From Cyanobacteriota bacterium (GTDB lineage Bacteria > Cyanobacteriota > Cyanobacteriia > Leptolyngbyales > Leptolyngbyaceae): a DNA stretch of 8,815 nucleotides. The notes beneath the pieces are model-generated. The model searched no databases, had not been told where the DNA came from, and saw only the letters and a list, made by a program, of their open reading frames with translations. Position numbers and translations under genes: made by a program. Below are positions 6,885 through 8,815 of the stretch, piece after piece. Location: assembly GCA_027482985.1 (NCBI GenBank), contig JAIXVO010000047.1:1-8815 (forward strand), read 5' to 3'. Position 1 is the first letter of the stretch. Each line of letters begins with the position of its first letter.

Positions 6885-7808
6885 ATGGAATACAAGTTTT
6901 GGTTTCGATCCGCGCTGCAAGTGCGAGGCTCAGTGATTCCCTCGATTGCGGGCCGCACCTCGATTTGTGGGTTATTTGGGGTGCTGGTGTCGGTGTTGCA
7001 TTATGTGGGTTATCCCGTCTCCATTCCCACCCTCGCCAGCTTGATCCCCAACATTGTCTTAGGGTTGTTGCTGGTGTTCCGCACCAACACGGCCTACGAT
7101 CGCTTCTGGGAAGGGCGGAAGATTTGGGGCACGATGATCAACACCACCCGGAATCTGGCGCGGACAATCTGGATTACGATTCCCGCCACGGCGATCGCCG
7201 AACGGCAGGCCAAGATCACGACCTTACGGCTGCTGGTCGCCTTCTCTGTCGCCACCAAACTGCATTTACGCCAACATGCTCTGAATGATGAACTGGCTAG
7301 CCTCCTGACCCCCAACCAGTTTGCCAAACTGCAAACGATGTACAATCCGCCGCTGGAAGTCGCCTTCTGGATTGGCGACTATCTGCAAGACCAATATCGC
7401 CAGAAGCAAATTGACAGCTTTCAACTGACCGCCATCCAGAACTACGTCAGTGAACTGGTTAACTGTTTGGGCGCGTGCGAACGGATTCTCAAAACCCCCA
7501 TGCCGATCGCCTACTCGATTCATTTGAAACAGTTGTTGCTGCTCTATTGCCTGTCCTTACCGTTTCAAATGGTCGCTGGCGTTGGTTGGTGGACCGGGCT
7601 GATCGTCGCCCTGATTAGCTTTACGCTGTTTGGCATTGAAGCGATCGGGATCGAAATCGAAAATCCCTTTGGCTGCGATCCCAACGACCTACCTCTGGAT
7701 GCCATCTGCGCGACCATGCTGCGGAACATCAACGATTTAATTACCCTCGCGCCCTGCATGGAAACCTATGTGTCCCAGTCAGACCCCGTAGACTCAGTTT
7801 GGAGGTAA
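6885..7808 (+). CDS. Bestrophin-family ion channel (UPF0187/YneE-like)
   Basis: This encodes a 307-residue protein of typical length for bacterial bestrophins. These assemble as pentameric membrane channels; bacterial and plant relatives pass cations or anions, and ion choice cannot be read here. Signature blocks are the first membrane segment around 26-45; the pore-lining stretch PNIVLGLLLVFRTNTAYDRFWEGRKIWG (55-82); CERILKTPMPIAYSIHLKQ (198-216), which leads into hydrophobic segments 217-231 and 235-252; and IGIEIENPFGCDPNDLPLD (254-272), the family's acidic gating and Ca-clasp-like region. No signal peptide is evident. The ATG at 6885 has no clear Shine-Dalgarno sequence, and a repeated half-operator occupies that spot. 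The next gene begins 5 bases after the stop, so the two are co-transcribed. Confidence 0.93.
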   Translation: MEYKFWFRSALQVRGSVIPSIAGRTSICGLFGVLVSVLHYVGYPVSIPTLASLIPNIVLGLLLVFRTNTAYDRFWEGRKIWGTMINTTRNLARTIWITIPATAIAERQAKITTLRLLVAFSVATKLHLRQHALNDELASLLTPNQFAKLQTMYNPPLEVAFWIGDYLQDQYRQKQIDSFQLTAIQNYVSELVNCLGACERILKTPMPIAYSIHLKQLLLLYCLSLPFQMVAGVGWWTGLIVALISFTLFGIEAIGIEIENPFGCDPNDLPLDAICATMLRNINDLITLAPCMETYVSQSDPVDSVWR

Positions 7809-7813
7809 TCGGC

Positions 7814-8386
7814 ATGGTGACAGCCACTGGCATGACAATCGAGGATTATCTGAACTATGACGATGGCACCGAAACCCGCTATGAACTCGTGGATGGGGTT
7901 TTAGTCGCCATGCCCACCGAAAGTACTCTCAACACGCAAATTATCGCCTTCCTACTGGCCGCTTTTTTGCAGGTGGGCGTGCCCTACACGCATCTCGGCA
8001 TTCGGCATCAAATTGCCGTCAGCGGTGCCAGAGCCACAGCCCGAGAACCTGATTTGATGATTCATTCCACCGAGTCTGCCGCCGCCATTCAAGGGCGATC
8101 GCAAGCGCTCCTGACCCACGATCTGCCCCCGCCAGCGCTGGTCGTCGAAGTCGTCAGTCCCAATCAAGAAAATCGGGATTATCGCTACAAACGCAGTGAG
8201 TATGCTGCCCGCCGCATCCCAGAGTACTGGATTGTGGACCCAATCGCCGCCAGAGTCACTGTCCTGATTTGGGTTGATGGTCTGTACGAAGAGAGCATTT
8301 ATCAAGGGGGCGATCGCGTCCTCTCCCCCACCTTTCCCACCCTCACCCTTACCGCTGCCCAAATCCTGCAAACTGAGATAGGTTAG
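7814..8386 (+). CDS. Uma2-family (DUF820) endonuclease-like protein
   Basis: This encodes a 190-residue protein of the Uma2 family, a PD-(D/E)XK-fold group greatly expanded in cyanobacteria and of unknown cellular role. Seen in order: MTIEDYLNYDDGTETRYELVDG with E24; a helix (STLNTQIIAFLLAAFLQV); REPDLMIH with D80; PALVVEVVSP with E112; NRDYRYKRSEYAARRIPEYWIVDP with K126. D80, E112 and K126 fit the catalytic pattern, so the nuclease core looks intact. The start at 7814 is chosen because GGAGG at 7801-7805 lies 8 bases before it; an upstream in-frame TTG at 7799 overlaps that ribosome site and is unlikely. The Shine-Dalgarno sequence overlaps the last codons of the bestrophin gene, implying translational coupling. 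No substrate is known. Confidence 0.92.
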   Translation: MVTATGMTIEDYLNYDDGTETRYELVDGVLVAMPTESTLNTQIIAFLLAAFLQVGVPYTHLGIRHQIAVSGARATAREPDLMIHSTESAAAIQGRSQALLTHDLPPPALVVEVVSPNQENRDYRYKRSEYAARRIPEYWIVDPIAARVTVLIWVDGLYEESIYQGGDRVLSPTFPTLTLTAAQILQTEIG

Positions 8387-8419
8387 CCAGGAAACAGGTT
8401 AGCCGCTAGGAGCAAGATC

Positions 8420-8459
8420 AATACCCGCCATCCATTTCAACTGGCAGGTATTTGTCTTT
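8420..8459 (+). terminator. Possible intrinsic terminator of bestrophin-Uma2 operon
   Basis: AATACCCGCC (8420-8429) and GGCAGGTATT (8443-8452) can pair with a single mismatch around a 13-base loop, overlapping and followed by the T-rich stretch TTTGTCTTT (8451-8459). Its position 34 bases after the Uma2 stop fits. The mismatch and broken T-run make it moderate at best. Confidence 0.4.
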
Positions 8460-8481
8460 AAACAAACAATAATCTCTCCGA

Positions 8482-8511
8482 GGGCGAATAACCATTCGCC
8501 CCTACTAGTAG
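8482..8511. repeat. GGGCGAAT interspersed hairpin plus palindrome
   Basis: GGGCGAAT (8482-8489) and ATTCGCCC (8494-8501) are perfect 8-bp arms around AACC, followed at once by the palindrome CTACTAGTAG (8502-8511). I remember hairpins of the form GGGGCGAAT...ATTCGCCCC next to CTAC as frequent intergenic repeats in filamentous cyanobacteria. Confidence 0.5.
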
Positions 8512-8635
8512 GCTGATCATGTTGGTAATCTCTGTAAGTTAATCTCTAGAATTCAGCTCAACAACGTCATCACCAGAGCCTTTTTGCGCAGACCCAGCGT
8601 TGCCCTTTGGAGGGGGTTCGGGGGACGCAACCAAA

Positions 8636-8685
8636 TTTTGCATCTGAGAACTGACAAAGCTTGTCTCGTGTTCTCAGATGCAAAA
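8636..8685. repeat. Perfect 16-bp inverted repeat with nested inner hairpin
   Basis: TTTTGCATCTGAGAAC (8636-8651) and GTTCTCAGATGCAAAA (8670-8685) are exact reverse complements. The 18-base spacer itself contains GACAA-AGC-TTGTC (8653-8665), so the whole folds into one long stem with a small asymmetric bulge. It lies 28 bases past the stop of the leftward gene at 8714. No T-run follows on either strand. It may be a strong 3'-end structure, or a small MITE-like palindromic element. Confidence 0.65.
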
Positions 8686-8713
8686 CCCCTGAATTCGGCA
8701 GGGCTGATTCATG

Positions 8714-8815
8714 TTAAGGAGGGAAAATTCCCAGCATGGGCAGCAATCGGTCAAAATCATGGCTGAGCAGGTCAATCGCTTTGACCAAAGACGGATAGCC
8801 ATGCGCCCGAAATAA
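8714..8815 (-). CDS. C-terminal end of an unrecognised protein, 5'-partial
   Basis: On the minus strand the window edge carries 33 codons ending in TAA at 8716-8714. The peptide begins LFRAHGYPSLVKAIDLL, continues with SHDFDRLLPMLG and ends IFPP. Its composition, an amphipathic helix with regular Leu/Ile spacing and a Pro-rich end, looks like a genuine soluble-protein C-terminus; the other two minus frames read less naturally. I do not recognise the family. It is convergent with the Uma2 gene, and the large hairpin at 8636-8685 follows its stop. Confidence 0.5.
   Translation of the reverse strand, partial: LFRAHGYPSLVKAIDLLSHDFDRLLPMLGIFPP

Larger units (their letters stand above)
202..8317. 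repeat. HIP1 octamers (GCGATCGC) spread through the window
   Basis: By hand I count the palindrome at 202, 523, 1319, 1417, 2363, 3092, 3753, 5295, 5607, 5697, 5884, 6583, 6604, 7191, 8095 and 8310. That is about one per 550 bases, far above chance, and mostly inside genes. HIP1 is the classic highly iterated palindrome of many cyanobacterial genomes. The stretch 1418-2362, which includes the toxin-antitoxin pair, has none. Confidence 0.9.
8387..8713. other. Gene-free convergent region with several hairpins
   Basis: These 327 bases separate the Uma2 gene from a gene entering leftward. I see no credible coding sequence. The region holds a 9-bp direct repeat AGGTTAGCC (8380-8388, overlapping the Uma2 stop, and 8396-8404), a terminator-like hairpin (8420-8459), the GGGCGAAT hairpin (8482-8501) directly joined to the palindrome CTACTAGTAG (8502-8511), and a long perfect inverted repeat (8636-8685). 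Confidence 0.65.

Noticed and set aside
6866..7288. Plus-strand frame of 140 codons overlapping the bestrophin gene
   Set aside because: It shares bases with well-supported bestrophin codons in another frame, and the peptide is rich in His, Arg and Gln with no domain.
8549..8696. GAATTCAG (8549-8556) and CTGAATTC (8689-8696) as ends of a 148-bp mobile element
   Set aside because: The match is only 8 bases around an EcoRI palindrome, with no extension and no target duplication. It is not enough to call terminal inverted repeats.
8584..8766. Plus-strand frame of 60 codons at the right edge
   Set aside because: It runs straight through both arms of the 8636-8685 hairpin and opposes the more protein-like minus-strand end. 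No ribosome site.

Overview
The window comes from a cyanobacterium. Two independent signs agree. The octamer GCGATCGC (HIP1) occurs at least 16 times in 8.8 kb by hand count. The replicative polymerase gene dnaE is cut short in the middle of the protein and ends in the N-terminal half of the split DnaE intein, an arrangement known from cyanobacteria. The genus cannot be fixed from this sequence alone.

Layout. 1-1623 (+): 3' part of a gene for a surface protein with an SLH remnant followed by a GHL10/DUF187 glycosidase-like domain; its start lies outside the window. 1696-2212 (+): a two-gene type II toxin-antitoxin module, with a small acidic helical antitoxin and a RelE/ParE-family toxin. 2248-3018 (-): an Rpn/PD-(D/E)XK nuclease-family protein convergent with the toxin, with a well-placed internal ribosome binding site that could give a 60-residue C-terminal product. 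3104-3721 (-): a TetR-family repressor. 3722-4049: a gene-free stretch packed with small repeats: a perfect 11-bp hairpin, tandem heptamers, a 24-bp imperfect direct repeat, a 12-bp palindrome and a REP-like hairpin. 4050-6692 (-): dnaE-N, the N-terminal 766 residues of DNA polymerase III alpha fused to a 114-residue Int-N. 6693-6884: a divergent control region with a perfect inverted repeat resembling cyanobacterial LexA boxes. 6885-7808 (+) and 7814-8386 (+): a bestrophin-family channel and a Uma2-family nuclease-like protein, tightly coupled. 8387-8713: a gene-free convergent region with several hairpins, including a perfect 16-bp inverted repeat. 8714-8815 (-): the last 33 codons of a gene entering from the right that I do not recognise.

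How the parts relate. The polymerase half needs its partner, Int-C plus the C-terminal part of DnaE. That partner must be encoded elsewhere, because nothing in the window encodes it. Protein trans-splicing then rebuilds the full polymerase. The toxin-antitoxin pair, Rpn and Uma2 genes are accessory families that are abundant in cyanobacteria and have no evident metabolic link to dnaE. Nothing here amounts to a clearly new multi-gene system. The points most worth a second look are the candidate intragenic Rpn product, the fast-type split intein, the LexA-like operator between dnaE and the bestrophin gene, and the unexplained hairpins.
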